From a virus: DNA of 26,121 nucleotides. The notes under the pieces are model-generated. The model was not told the DNA's origin. It did not search any database and saw only the letters and a program-made list of their open reading frames with translations. Location: IMG/VR virus record IMGVR_UViG_3300009008_002133, positions 1-26,121 of that record. The stretch is one strand, 5' to 3'. The stretch's first letter is position 1; each line of letters starts with the position of its first letter. The position numbers and the translations under genes are program-made. Of this stretch, positions 13,501-20,458 are shown one piece after another.

Positions 13501-13726
13501 CGCCCCGCTGGGTGTAGACCTCAATGTCAGTATCATCCTTCTGTGTCCCGCTGCCGGCGAGCACGAAGGGAGTAGCCTGATCAGGCTCGGGGACGCCGGT
13601 CCTGTTGCCCTCCTCCGTGTAGGTGGAGGCCATCGAGCCGGTCTTCGCCGTCAACGTGTCCGAGCTGATCCGACGGCTCGGAACGAGGAAGCCGCGAATG
13701 TCACCAACGGGGGTGAACTCGGCCAT
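10523..13726 (-). CDS. Large tail protein with Asp-box (sialidase-like) motifs (1067 aa)
   Basis: ATG 13726 shares its A with the tape-measure stop; a longer frame starting at 13786 would overlap that gene. Residues 100-480 look like a beta-propeller: two clear Asp boxes, S-D-D-D-G-D-T-W (207-214) and S-V-D-G-G-A-T-W (366-373), sit in the S-x-D-x-G-x-T-W form known from sialidases and BNR proteins. A LamG-like sandwich may follow at about 490-640 (FAVEIDSGDGNT, FEMDFEIRLSSAG, KHVRVAVDIDGE). The C-terminal part (about 890-1067) is strand-rich and ends in 'ELISELERTGRLVLSEVV'. Position after the tape measure suggests a tail tip or central fibre that contacts surface glycans. Catalytic sialidase residues were not identified, so glycan binding rather than cleavage is the safer inference. 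Confidence 0.65.
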   Translation of the reverse strand: MAEFTPVGDIRGFLVPSRRISSDTLTAKTGSMASTYTEEGNRTGVPEPDQATPFVLAGSGTQKDDTDIEVYTQRGGHPGPGRAGMLWRSISDGDGATDYKGLDPPQLATGWDTLLWTTAATGANIRPRAITLASGQILVAYSVTTLGVVKIDRFDPLDESYTSCDLAPTGAGTGYLTTAAALMQLPSGRVVCYVTSFGLKQIDAYYSDDDGDTWTVYGYRVMRDSAGVGYQIDGISVAYSGGEVLLLAEFNDGANYDAGQWVSTSNGVAFDQVTSNWLAATSEEPTSTDVLPVAVGFVVAYIDRAAAGGDHNVRLFGSGGTAIDDSEKVAIDSGAVANDACAWVGPSGSIYALELSGGTTGQLRRSVDGGATWDTQSDAGNVLELGASIAGMSAAAVAGRTMLAIRWTSVAGTTYDPASVGVVWLGGFTTHTAPTGYKTSKYSDDDVIAWGDETNVEGGIYMPVTVPGSVTWTMTGAGTEAQTADAELEYTTTAGQARYAQRTLGFGYAREVAFYEFAVEIDSGDGNTAAQEIAFRARFSSSTSPPGAFEMDFEIRLSSAGYQIYDRQAAANVSTVEAVDFTSLKHVRVAVDIDGEVATWWCSPGHVRDWTEGKSGTLNVAVAYTNPPLVEWGHLGAAANVSRWTMVGYCLWAGNYVAWATGSAAASWANPTDLHPMSYPTSASLIYEGARIATRGGLTRFGETQRIATRYDYPVSAVLPEDEQSPSVPWRTTGDEVQVELVFDLGGDATGGRFLNTSIGMAFLRSNVRTAKLEYYDGAWNTVLSLDAADGWDSLVYKRDGDVVYVDTGSASSSRWLPYGAAIGSQFQLDASTFRKIVEHSEGAWEDGTTKRPWVRIELSGGEPTTGTGRIIMQDSAVLRHEQSIDARYWRVLIPSQVTAAGYYQVGEIVVGHLVIVGFQWSRGMSSTRRANVEVTDLRDGQTRTTKRGRTSRVVEVAWTDGTDATALQGEAVSPDYVAGSTGGLPVAARVDGPRLVEGLLHTNDGPDRPMLFLPAIPHDTGSQMVTDPTGLLWARMGDEWARDNVTGEELISELERTGRLVLSEVV

Positions 13727-15933
13727 CACCTTCTCCAGGGGGAGTGCAGCCCGCTCCGGGGCTGGGTTGAGCGCACAGCCGTCCACAGCGAGCCGCGGCG
13801 CAGCCTCATCGCCTGATGCGCCTGCACGTCGAGCACCCGGTGACCGAAGCTATTGACAACGACGACCTCGCCTCCTCGGTCCTCGCCGCGGATGATCTCC
13901 CGCGTCCGCTCCTCGCCGATGCGCCGGACCGCGTCGCGGGGCATCACGGCTTCGCCAGTGAGCAGCGTCGCCTGCCTCTCGTCCGGGGCCATCCCAGCCA
14001 CGAGGCCACCAGCGTGGAAGGGAGGCCCCCCGGCCGTCTGTGCGATGACTGCGCCGAAAGCGACGCCGGCAGAGACGCCGGCTGCAGCCATCATCGCCAG
14101 CCCAAAGACGGGGTTGATCTTCGAGCCGCTGGTCAGGGCATTGGACATCGCCAGCGGGATGTTCACCCCCGCCTCCATGATCGCCATCGCCTGCGATGCG
14201 TACCACCAGTCCCGGGCCTCCTTGAGCTGCGCCTCGCCGCCCTCCTCAGCTGCCGTCGCCTGGGCGGAAGCGATCGAGTAGAAGACCCCGCTCAACTGTC
14301 CGGCAAGGCTCGCCGTCGCCTTGAGCGTCATCTGTACAGCGTTGACCTGGGCGTCTGCCGCTGCCTGGATGCGCTGGAGGCGCTCCTCGTGGGCTGCCTG
14401 CTCGATGGCGTCGATCTGTTCGGTCGCGTCGGCGATGATGGCGATCCGTCCAGCCTGATACGCCTGCTCGATGGCGAGACCCTCCGTTGCGGAGCCCGTT
14501 GCCATCTCCAGGGCTACAGCGCGCTGCTGTTCGAGCTGCGCCAGGGCGATCTCACGTTGAGCGACGACGCTTTGGACCCCGTCGAGTTGCGCTACCTGGG
14601 CGTCCACGGCGGACTTCGCGAGGGCGCCGTAGGCAGCAGCAGCGGCCTGGATCCGCTCCTCGAGCTGCTTCATCTTGTCGGCCTCGGAGGACTTGCCGGC
14701 GTCCCCGGCCTTGCCGGCGCCGCCCCCTCCCGTCGGAGCGCCGGGCGCGATGTCGACAGCCCCGATCGCCTTCTGCGCCCGTTGGTAGGCCCGCTGGACG
14801 CCGTCGGACCACCTCGCCCACTCGGCGCGGTTCCGGGCGATGTCCGCCTGCAGGGTCACCATCCCGGCGCCCGCTTCGAGAGCGGCCCCCCCGGCGTCCA
14901 CGAGCGTCTTCCCCGCCGCCTTGAAGTTGCCGGTCTGCGCGAAGCCGAGAGCCATCGCCGTCTTCGCCGCAGCCTCCGTGGCATCGGCGAGGATCAACAT
15001 CTGGGCGATCACGTTGTCGAGGGCTGCCCCTCCAGCGGCCAGCGCCGGCACGACGGCGATCACGAAGGTGTCAGCCAGGCCCTTCGCCACCTTGCCGACG
15101 TCGCCGAGGAGCGCCTCATTCTGCGCCACCTGGGCGAGCCCCTCCGACACCGCGGCGAAGGCCGGCATCAGCGGGACGAGAGCCTCCCGGCGCATCGTGT
15201 CCAGGGAGCGGGTCAGGACGGTGATCTCGTCCTGCAGCATCGCCGCTGCCGCTGCCTGCTCGGTCGTGACGACCCCGGCAGCCTCGATCTCGTCCATCGC
15301 CGCACGGACGGCGTCACCGCCCACAGCGAGGGCGCCCGCGAGCTTCCGCCCGGACTCCTCGCCGAAGAGCTCCATCGCGCGGGCCGTCCGCTCGGCCGGG
15401 TTCTCCATCGCGGCGATCTCGTCGGCGAGCGCCACCAGGTCCGGCACCGCCTCGCCGGTCCGCCGCTGGAAGTCCTGGATCGCCTGAGTGGCGTTGACCC
15501 CGTCCTCGGTGAGCAGCGCCAGCGCCCCGGAGAGCCGGTCGAAGTCCTCGACGGCCACACCGACGGCCCCGGCCTGCTTCTCCAGGCCGTTGAGCTCGGA
15601 GGACAGCTCGACGACCTCGGCGATGGCCCGGGCCAGCCCGGCAGCGGCAGCGGCGCCGAACGCGACCACCGCCCCGCCCGCCACCGCGATCGCCGTCTTC
15701 GCCTCGCCGAAGGAGGTCACGAGTTGCTGCCCCAGGCTCTTCTGTTCGCCCTTCGTCTTCTTCGACGCGTCCGCGGCCCTCTTCGCCGCCCGCTCCTGCT
15801 TCTTGATCTCCCGGCTCAACTGCGTGGTGAGCGCGCGCGCCTCCTTCGCTCCGATGTCCGGGATCTTCGCCAACTCCGCCCGGAAGGCGTCGAGGCGTGC
15901 GCGAACGTCGATGCCGACGACGGGGTTAGCCAT
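13726..15933 (-). CDS. Tail tape measure protein (735 aa)
   Basis: It sets tail length and is ejected with the DNA. The N-terminus (residues 1-75) is a charged coiled coil rich in Lys/Arg/Ala (KKQERAAKRAADASKKTKGE). A hydrophobic Ala/Gly segment (about 81-106, AIAVAGGAVVAFGAAAAAG) follows, then long Ala-rich helices and a Gly-rich hinge near 395-410. A second hydrophobic Ala/Gly region is near 625-650, then 'FHAGGLVAGMAPDE', a short motif commonly seen near the C-terminus of tape measures. At 735 residues the tail would be roughly 110 nm using the usual ~0.15 nm per residue (inference). ATG 15933 overlaps the preceding gene by eight bases. It follows the frameshifted chaperones with one gene between. 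Confidence 0.9.
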   Translation of the reverse strand: MANPVVGIDVRARLDAFRAELAKIPDIGAKEARALTTQLSREIKKQERAAKRAADASKKTKGEQKSLGQQLVTSFGEAKTAIAVAGGAVVAFGAAAAAGLARAIAEVVELSSELNGLEKQAGAVGVAVEDFDRLSGALALLTEDGVNATQAIQDFQRRTGEAVPDLVALADEIAAMENPAERTARAMELFGEESGRKLAGALAVGGDAVRAAMDEIEAAGVVTTEQAAAAAMLQDEITVLTRSLDTMRREALVPLMPAFAAVSEGLAQVAQNEALLGDVGKVAKGLADTFVIAVVPALAAGGAALDNVIAQMLILADATEAAAKTAMALGFAQTGNFKAAGKTLVDAGGAALEAGAGMVTLQADIARNRAEWARWSDGVQRAYQRAQKAIGAVDIAPGAPTGGGGAGKAGDAGKSSEADKMKQLEERIQAAAAAYGALAKSAVDAQVAQLDGVQSVVAQREIALAQLEQQRAVALEMATGSATEGLAIEQAYQAGRIAIIADATEQIDAIEQAAHEERLQRIQAAADAQVNAVQMTLKATASLAGQLSGVFYSIASAQATAAEEGGEAQLKEARDWWYASQAMAIMEAGVNIPLAMSNALTSGSKINPVFGLAMMAAAGVSAGVAFGAVIAQTAGGPPFHAGGLVAGMAPDERQATLLTGEAVMPRDAVRRIGEERTREIIRGEDRGGEVVVVNSFGHRVLDVQAHQAMRLRRGSLWTAVRSTQPRSGLHSPWRR

Positions 15934-16471
15934 TGCGGATCTCCTCGCTGATGGACCGGGCGAGCTTTCGAGAGGCCTTCCGGACGGGGGCCCGGATGAA
16001 GACGTCGAGGAGCTTCCGGCCGTCGGAGGCCTTCGGGTTGGGGATGAACAGTTGCGGGCGCTTCGGCGGGCCAGGTAGCCACGGTCCCCGCATCGCCTCC
16101 GGGGCAGCGAAGTACTCCCGCGGGGTGACGACCTTCAGGACGGTGGAGGTGCGGCCGGGACGGCGCACGAACGCCGCGACGGGCTTCCCGCGCACCGTGC
16201 GTCTGTCCGTCGAGCCGACGGAGAAGGTGATGTCGCCTCGGGAGAGGTCGACGCGCTCCTGGACGCTGATGCGCCCGGACTGGCCCGTCCTCCGGGTGAC
16301 GCCGTCAGGGCCGTACCACTCCCGCTCGGCCTTCTGAGCGATCTCGCCCATCTCCCGCCGGAGAGCTCGGATCGCCCCCGCCTCCGTCCGCTGGAGGATG
16401 TCCTCGACGAAGGACTCCAGCCCCTCGTCGAGTCGCACTTCCACGTTGTCGGAGATGAAGCGGCGGCTCAC
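15926..16471 (-). CDS. HK97 gp10-like / minor tail morphogenesis protein (181 aa)
   Basis: GTG 16471 overlaps the stop of the frameshifted chaperone extension (GTGA). The N-terminal half is a charged helix (EVRLDEGLESFVEDILQRTE, then GAIRALRREMGEIAQKAERE), followed by 'WYGPDGVTRRTGQSGRI', a short loop typical of gp10-like and virion-morphogenesis proteins, then strands (ITFSVGSTD, TVLKVVTPREYF). The basic C-terminus (APVRKASRKLARSISEEIRN) fits. In most siphophages this type of gene lies before the tail tube, but here it is between the chaperones and the tape measure. Family assignment is by pattern only. Confidence 0.55.
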   Translation of the reverse strand: MSRRFISDNVEVRLDEGLESFVEDILQRTEAGAIRALRREMGEIAQKAEREWYGPDGVTRRTGQSGRISVQERVDLSRGDITFSVGSTDRRTVRGKPVAAFVRRPGRTSTVLKVVTPREYFAAPEAMRGPWLPGPPKRPQLFIPNPKASDGRKLLDVFIRAPVRKASRKLARSISEEIRNG

Positions 16472-16635
16472 GGCTGGGGCTCCCTGTGCCTGGCGTCGAG
16501 CTGATCGACGGCAAGCACCCTGATCTGGTCCTCACGGGGCAGACTCTCGAACCAGTGCAGGTCGCCCGCGCCGTAGCGCAGGCTCAGTCGGAGGCCGACG
16601 AGGTCTGCCCGTCCCCGCCGGCTTCCGAGAAATCC
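16468..16635 (-). CDS. Frameshift extension of the tail assembly chaperone (T part)
   Basis: The frame one base back from the chaperone gene is open past its stop and ends at TGA 16470-16468, overlapping the next gene's GTG by four bases. Its product reads 'ADLVGLRLSLRYGAGDLHWF' then 'SLPREDQIRVLAVDQLDARH', which matches the usual 'W ... L ... e ... A' character of T-type chaperone extensions. No start codon serves it alone. A -1 shift gives a fused protein of about 190 residues (137 from the first frame plus 53). A candidate site is GGATTTC at 16635-16629 on the - strand: the A-site TTC can re-pair perfectly with TTT, but the P-site pairing is poor, so the true slip site may be elsewhere. 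Confidence 0.55.
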   Translation of the reverse strand, partial: GFLGSRRGRADLVGLRLSLRYGAGDLHWFESLPREDQIRVLAVDQLDARHREPQP

Positions 16636-17039
16636 GTCACCTCGTCGACCTCCGCCTGGCGAGGCAACAGCACCTCCGACAGGCCGAGGACGAGCCCGCC
16701 GCCGATGCGGTCGATGTCGTCCTTCGCCGCCCCCTGGCTGCGGAGCCAGGAGTAGGCCTTGTCGCCGTACTCGAGGACGTCGAAGCCTGCCTGAGCCCAG
16801 GTGAGCCCCTGCGGCCCGAACTGCCCGAGGCAGCCGATCACCGCCGCGGCGCAGACGCGCAGGTAGGACACCGTCTGCCGCCCCCCGGACTTCGCCATCT
16901 CGGCGCCGAGGGCCTCGACGAGGCTCTCCCGGATGGCGAAGGAGGGCGCGTAGACGGGGCGACGAGCGCCGAGGATCTCGACGGACTCCGGCAGCCCGGT
17001 CGGCTCCTCCTGCCTCTCGTCCTTCTTCTTGCGCGCCAT
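16584..17039 (-). CDS. Tail assembly chaperone (G part), 151 aa
   Basis: The product starts 'MARKKKDERQEEPTGLPESV' and contains 'APSFAIRESLVEALGAEMAK' and a helical centre (SYLRVCAAAVIGCLGQFG, then AGFDVLEYGDKAYSWLRSQG). It ends with an acidic linker (EVDEVTDFSEAGGDGQ). Size, all-helical character, acidic end and its place between tail tube and tape measure fit the gpG-type chaperone that wraps the tape measure before the tube forms. The last ~15 codons overlap the extension frame, as expected for a programmed frameshift region. ATG 17039 follows the tail tube stop by three bases. Confidence 0.7.
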   Translation of the reverse strand: MARKKKDERQEEPTGLPESVEILGARRPVYAPSFAIRESLVEALGAEMAKSGGRQTVSYLRVCAAAVIGCLGQFGPQGLTWAQAGFDVLEYGDKAYSWLRSQGAAKDDIDRIGGGLVLGLSEVLLPRQAEVDEVTDFSEAGGDGQTSSASD

Positions 17040-17042
17040 CGG

Positions 17043-17561
17043 CTAGGTCCTCGTGCTGGCCGCGGTGCCGGACTTCGGGTAGGCGGTGCCGGTGATGGAC
17101 CACTTCGCCGGGCGCCCCTCCTTGAAGCCGCACTCGCCGCGGAAGTAGGGGAAGGTCCAGGTCTGGTCAGAGCCCGCGCCCCGGTCGGTGCCCTCGAAGG
17201 TGACCTCGATCTCGACCGTCCACGGGTCGGCGGCGTTCGTGCCCCACGTGGACACGCCAGCGGCGAAGGCGCCGGTCTTCTGGATCGCGTCGGCCGCGAT
17301 CTTGTCGGTGCCCTCGTAGATGGTGGTCGCGTCCAGCTCGAGCGACACCGTCTCCGGCTGCTGCGGCCCCTCGCGCAGGGCGTAGATCACGTCCCGGTCG
17401 CGGAAGACGTCGAGGTCGAGGTTGCCCTCCTTGACGCCGTCCACCGAGAAGGTGCCCTCGCCCTCGTACTGGATCGTGGTCTCGAGCGCCGTGGGGGTCG
17501 TGCCGTCCCGAATCACGATGGTGACGTCTCGGACGGTGATCGGGATGCTGGGGATCGCCAT
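17043..17561 (-). CDS. Major tail tube protein (172 aa)
   Basis: The sequence alternates beta strands throughout (VRDVTIVIRDGTTPTALETT, GEGTFSVDGVKEGN, ETVSLELDATTIYEG, WTVEIEVTFEGTDRGAG, ARWSITGTAYP-like end). 'GVKEGNLDLDVFRDRDVIYA' in the first half and 'TVEIEVTFEGTD' in the second fit the tube fold of long-tailed phages, where six copies form each ring. Its length (172) is normal for this role. It is directly followed by the chaperone gene and preceded by the tail completion gene, as in other siphophages. No sheath gene is present. Start ATG 17561. Confidence 0.75.
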   Translation of the reverse strand: MAIPSIPITVRDVTIVIRDGTTPTALETTIQYEGEGTFSVDGVKEGNLDLDVFRDRDVIYALREGPQQPETVSLELDATTIYEGTDKIAADAIQKTGAFAAGVSTWGTNAADPWTVEIEVTFEGTDRGAGSDQTWTFPYFRGECGFKEGRPAKWSITGTAYPKSGTAASTRT

Positions 17562-17579
17562 TGTCTTGCCCTCTCCGCG

Positions 17580-18044
17580 CTACGTGAGCGCGATCCAGTG
17601 GTCGATGCTGAAGTCCATCTCGTGGAGCGTGTACTGACCCCCGGCCACGGTTGAGCGGCGGGAGTTCTCGAAGTAGATGATCAGGCTCGTGGACCACTGC
17701 GAGTCGAGCCGCTTGATCGCGGCGTGCTCGGCGTCCAGTCCCGCGTCGAGCGAGGCGAGCAGTCCGGTCCCCGGAGGCTTCAGGGCGGACAGAAAGCGGA
17801 CGGTGGCGGGCGTCCGCCCGTAGAAGATGGTCTGGTGGCGCTCCCCGTTCGCTCTCAACTCCGGACAGTCCACCGTAAAGGCGTAGACGCCCGGAGCGCA
17901 CTGCGTAGCAGGGAGGCTCTCAGGGACGCCGCTGTGGCCCAGCTGGTCCGGCGGCACGAGCGCCTCTGTCCAGGCGTTGGACAGCCCTGCGAGCCGCGTG
18001 GCGACGTCCTGCCGAACCTGCGCCGGGGTGCGGGTGGTCGTCAC
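17580..18044 (-). CDS. Tail terminator or neck protein (154 aa)
   Basis: The start (MTTTRTPAQVRQDVATRLAG) and the late 'HEMDFSIDHWIALT' with strands such as 'STSLIIYFENSRRS' fit tail-completion proteins. A middle block 'TIFYGRTPATVRFLSALKPP' is basic. Position directly before the tail tube, after two neck-type genes, supports a role in joining tail and head or ending the tube. It is a positional assignment; no diagnostic motif is visible. ATG 18044 follows the previous stop by three bases. Confidence 0.55.
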   Translation of the reverse strand: MTTTRTPAQVRQDVATRLAGLSNAWTEALVPPDQLGHSGVPESLPATQCAPGVYAFTVDCPELRANGERHQTIFYGRTPATVRFLSALKPPGTGLLASLDAGLDAEHAAIKRLDSQWSTSLIIYFENSRRSTVAGGQYTLHEMDFSIDHWIALT

Positions 18045-18047
18045 CGA

Positions 18048-18773
18048 CTACCCCCGTCCAGCGAGGAAGATCTGGGGCCTCCCCGCCCTGCGCCGGGTCG
18101 CGGTGCCCTGGCCGTCGTCGTCCTCGTCGTAGTCGAAGCGGAGGTCCCCGAAGGCGCGGTCCCGCTCGGCCAGGTAGTGCTCGGCCAGCACCGTCCAGGA
18201 GTTGTCGAGCGAGCCCGAGCCAGCCAGCAGCCGGCAGATCAGCTCGAGCGCCGCGGCCTGGTGGACAGGGCGGAGGGCGGCCGGGCTGATGATGAGCGCC
18301 GGGCGGCGCCCGAGGCCTTCGAGCTTGTCCGTCAGCCAGCGCCAGGACTCGGCGATCTGGTCGTCCCAGGAGGACTCGCCCGTCGGGTAGTAGGAGGCGA
18401 GGTCGGGGTGCCGCCGGAGCAGGTCGGCGTTGCTGGCGGCGGGGTGGAGCTTCACCCGGACGAGCGAAGCCTCCTCCCGGAAGACGTGGGTGTAGGTGTC
18501 GCCCATGACGAGCGACCACTCCACCCGCCACCCCGCGCCGAAGGACTCCGCCGAGACCGACGCCGTCTGCACCTCGTAGGTGGCGACGCTGGCGGTGATG
18601 GTGACGGCCTGAGCGTCCACCACCGCGGTGTTGCTGGCGTTGTAGACGGACACCGTGCCCGACGAGGGGGCGCTCAGGCTCGCCCCGTCGTAGAGCTCCA
18701 GCCGCAGCTCGGTCGGGCGTGCCCGCTCGATCTCCTGCGTCTGGTAGCGGGCTCGGTACTCGGTCCACGCCAT
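18048..18773 (-). CDS. Probable head-tail connector or neck protein (241 aa)
   Basis: A beta-rich N-terminal half (RPTELRLELYDG, GTVSVYNASNTAVVDAQ, ATYEVQTASV) is followed by an alpha-helical half (SNADLLRRHPDLASYYPTGE, SSWDDQIAESWRWLTDKLEG, ALIISPAALRPVHQAAALEL). The C-terminus is acidic then basic (FDYDEDDDGQG, TRRRAGRP). The helix block 'W-L-x-x-K-L-E-G-x-G-R-R-P ... I-x-x-A-A-L-R' is typical of gp6/neck adaptor proteins in its helix content and location. Unlike the usual ~100-residue adaptor it carries an extra beta domain. Assignment rests on position and fold character. Confidence 0.5.
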   Translation of the reverse strand: MAWTEYRARYQTQEIERARPTELRLELYDGASLSAPSSGTVSVYNASNTAVVDAQAVTITASVATYEVQTASVSAESFGAGWRVEWSLVMGDTYTHVFREEASLVRVKLHPAASNADLLRRHPDLASYYPTGESSWDDQIAESWRWLTDKLEGLGRRPALIISPAALRPVHQAAALELICRLLAGSGSLDNSWTVLAEHYLAERDRAFGDLRFDYDEDDDGQGTATRRRAGRPQIFLAGRG

Positions 18774-18776
18774 CGG

Positions 18777-19001
18777 CTACGCCCCCGGCCGGCTCAGGAT
18801 GCGGACGCGGTAGGCGCCCCTCCGGCCTGGCTTCTCGTGGTACTGGAGCGTCCAGCCGCACTCGCAGACGGCCGTCACCACCCCTTGAGAGGTCGTGATG
18901 CTCGGCTCGTCCGCTTCGGGCGCGATCTGGGCGAGCCGCTCGAGGAGCAGCCCGCCAGCCCGGGCGCGGAGGCTCAGTCGCCTGACGTCTCGCTCGTCCA
19001 T
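18777..19001 (-). CDS. Small protein before the neck genes (74 aa)
   Basis: The start ATG 19001 has a perfect AGGAGG eight bases upstream that begins within the stop codon (TAG) of the preceding gene. The 74 residues start with a charged helix (MDERDVRRLSLRARAGGLLL) and continue with 'VTAVCECGWTLQYHEKPGRR' and a basic C-terminus (YRVRILSRPG). A C-E-C pair is too little for a zinc claim. Coupling to the neck gene (three-base gap) suggests a connector accessory. No family recognised. Confidence 0.55.
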   Translation of the reverse strand: MDERDVRRLSLRARAGGLLLERLAQIAPEADEPSITTSQGVVTAVCECGWTLQYHEKPGRRGAYRVRILSRPGA

Positions 19002-19009
19002 CTCGCCTC

Positions 19010-20257
19010 CTAGGAGATCGCCAGCGGCCGGACGCGGTACAACACCTCGGCGATCACCGGCGAATCGCCAGCGGCCGAGTACCAGTCGTTGTCTGCGTGC
19101 GCGACGATCGCAGCGTTCGCCACCGGGACGTAGTCGACGCCCTTGACGAGGGCGTGCACGTCCGCCGTCTGGTCCATGAACCCGGTCTCGGCGACCTGGC
19201 CCGCCACCTCGTCGCCGGAGCCGTCCGTGAACTTCGCCATCAGGTTGCCGGTCTTCGTGCCGTCGTAGGCGGCCGAGACGTAGTCCAGGAACCAGTGGAT
19301 GGAGTCGACGTCGATGTAGACGCCGGCACCGGGAGCCGCGACGAGCTCCACCGGGGTGGAGTTGAGGTCGCCGGCGTTGCCCGCGCCGTTGCCGGCGGGG
19401 ATGGTGACGACCACCCGCTGCAGCAGTCCCATCGCGTTGGCGTCCACCGTCTCGCCGCTGGCGAGGTCGCCCAGGTCGAACAGCACCTGCTTGGTGTTGT
19501 CCGCAGGATCCTGGAGCGTGATGTCGCCGGTGCTGCCGCTGGCTGCCGCACCCGGGCGGAGGACGATGGAGCCCGAGTCGCCGTCGTCGCTGGCACCCGT
19601 CTTGATCAGGATGTTGCCGGTGTTCCCGGACGTGCCGGCGGTGCTTGCCGCGTCGCCCGTCTGCACCGTGACGCCGCCCGAGGCGCCGCCCGTGCCGCCC
19701 GCGTCGTTGCTGTCGGTGTCGCCGGTCGCGACCACCGTGGCCCCGGAGTCGCCGCCGGTGTGGGCCGAGGTGACGTCGCTGGCGCCGGTGGTGAGGGTGA
19801 TGGCTCCCGAGTCGCCGCCGTTGTTCCCGTTCGCGGTGCTCGCCCCGGTGGCGAAGTCGAACAGGCCGGTGGCGTTGGCACCCGTGACGCTGGTGGCGTC
19901 GCCGGTGTCGATGTACAGCGGCGCCGAGGCCCCGTCGGCGACGTCCGCACCGAAGAACTCGACGTTGGTCCCGTCGAAGCCCAGGGTGAAGTCGGAGCCG
20001 GTGCCCAGGTCCAGGGTGCTGCCGTCCGGGATGATCTGGCCGCCGGAGGCCGACTCGACGGCGAACCAGTTGGAGCCGGTGTCCCGCGTCAGGTACAGCG
20101 TCCCGTCGGGGCTGCTGGCGTTGTTGCGGATGTAGAGCGCCACCGCCGTCCCCGGGGTGAAGCTCGGCGCACCGGCGCCCGCCCAGATCTCACACGGCGC
20201 GGCGCCGTCGGAGTCCATGCGGATCGTGGTGTTTCGGATGCGGTACTCGCGGGCCAT
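19010..20257 (-). CDS. Repeat-containing head fibre or decoration protein (415 aa)
   Basis: The N-terminal ~110 residues (starts MAREYRIRNTTIRMDSDGAA) resemble a capsid-binding domain. From about 116 to 250 lie repeated units of ~20-24 residues of the form T-G-x(n)-G-G-D-S-G-A-I-x-L-x-T-G (for example near 148-160, 168-180, 190-201, 210-221, 226-236), a pattern of glycine-rich beta-solenoid or collagen-like stalks. The C-terminal ~150 residues form a separate domain (VVVTIPAGNGAGN, GVYIDVDSIHWFLDYVSAAY). Placed between the capsid block and the neck genes, and of this layout, it is most likely attached to the head. ATG 20257 has GGGAG upstream. Coding for the repeats could vary in copy number by recombination. 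Role is inference. Confidence 0.55.
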   Translation of the reverse strand: MAREYRIRNTTIRMDSDGAAPCEIWAGAGAPSFTPGTAVALYIRNNASSPDGTLYLTRDTGSNWFAVESASGGQIIPDGSTLDLGTGSDFTLGFDGTNVEFFGADVADGASAPLYIDTGDATSVTGANATGLFDFATGASTANGNNGGDSGAITLTTGASDVTSAHTGGDSGATVVATGDTDSNDAGGTGGASGGVTVQTGDAASTAGTSGNTGNILIKTGASDDGDSGSIVLRPGAAASGSTGDITLQDPADNTKQVLFDLGDLASGETVDANAMGLLQRVVVTIPAGNGAGNAGDLNSTPVELVAAPGAGVYIDVDSIHWFLDYVSAAYDGTKTGNLMAKFTDGSGDEVAGQVAETGFMDQTADVHALVKGVDYVPVANAAIVAHADNDWYSAAGDSPVIAEVLYRVRPLAIS

Positions 20258-20284
20258 GGTGTCTCCCTATCCATCGGGGAAGCG

Positions 20285-20458
20285 TTAGCGCTGCTCGCCG
20301 TCGCGGCCCCCTCGTCGTTCCTTGTCGTTGAGCGTCCGCACGGTGCGACGCATGCTCTCCTCCGCCATCCGGCGGGCGGTTCTCTTGTCGTAGCCCTGCT
20401 CCCGGCACCGCTCGGTCACCCGGGAGATCGTCTCCATCTCGCCCCGCTGGCTGCTCAT
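20285..20458 (-). CDS. Small basic hypothetical protein (57 aa)
   Basis: ATG 20458 overlaps the stop of the 240-aa gene (ATGA) and the frame ends at TAA 20287-20285. The product is highly charged (starts MSSQRGEMETISRVTERCRE, then QGYDKRTARRMAEESMRRT, ends LNDKERRGGRDGEQR), helical, and rich in Arg. It is too short for the usual length cutoff, but the coupling and clean helix composition support it. No function known; a scaffold-type or DNA-contacting head protein is possible. Confidence 0.55.
   Translation of the reverse strand: MSSQRGEMETISRVTERCREQGYDKRTARRMAEESMRRTVRTLNDKERRGGRDGEQR

Noticed and set aside
13816-15951. A 711-codon + strand frame opposite the tape measure gene.
   Set aside because: It is a low-complexity Leu/Arg/Gly/Asp composition created by the reverse complement of Ala/Glu-rich helices; the - strand product has tape-measure features and fits the gene order.
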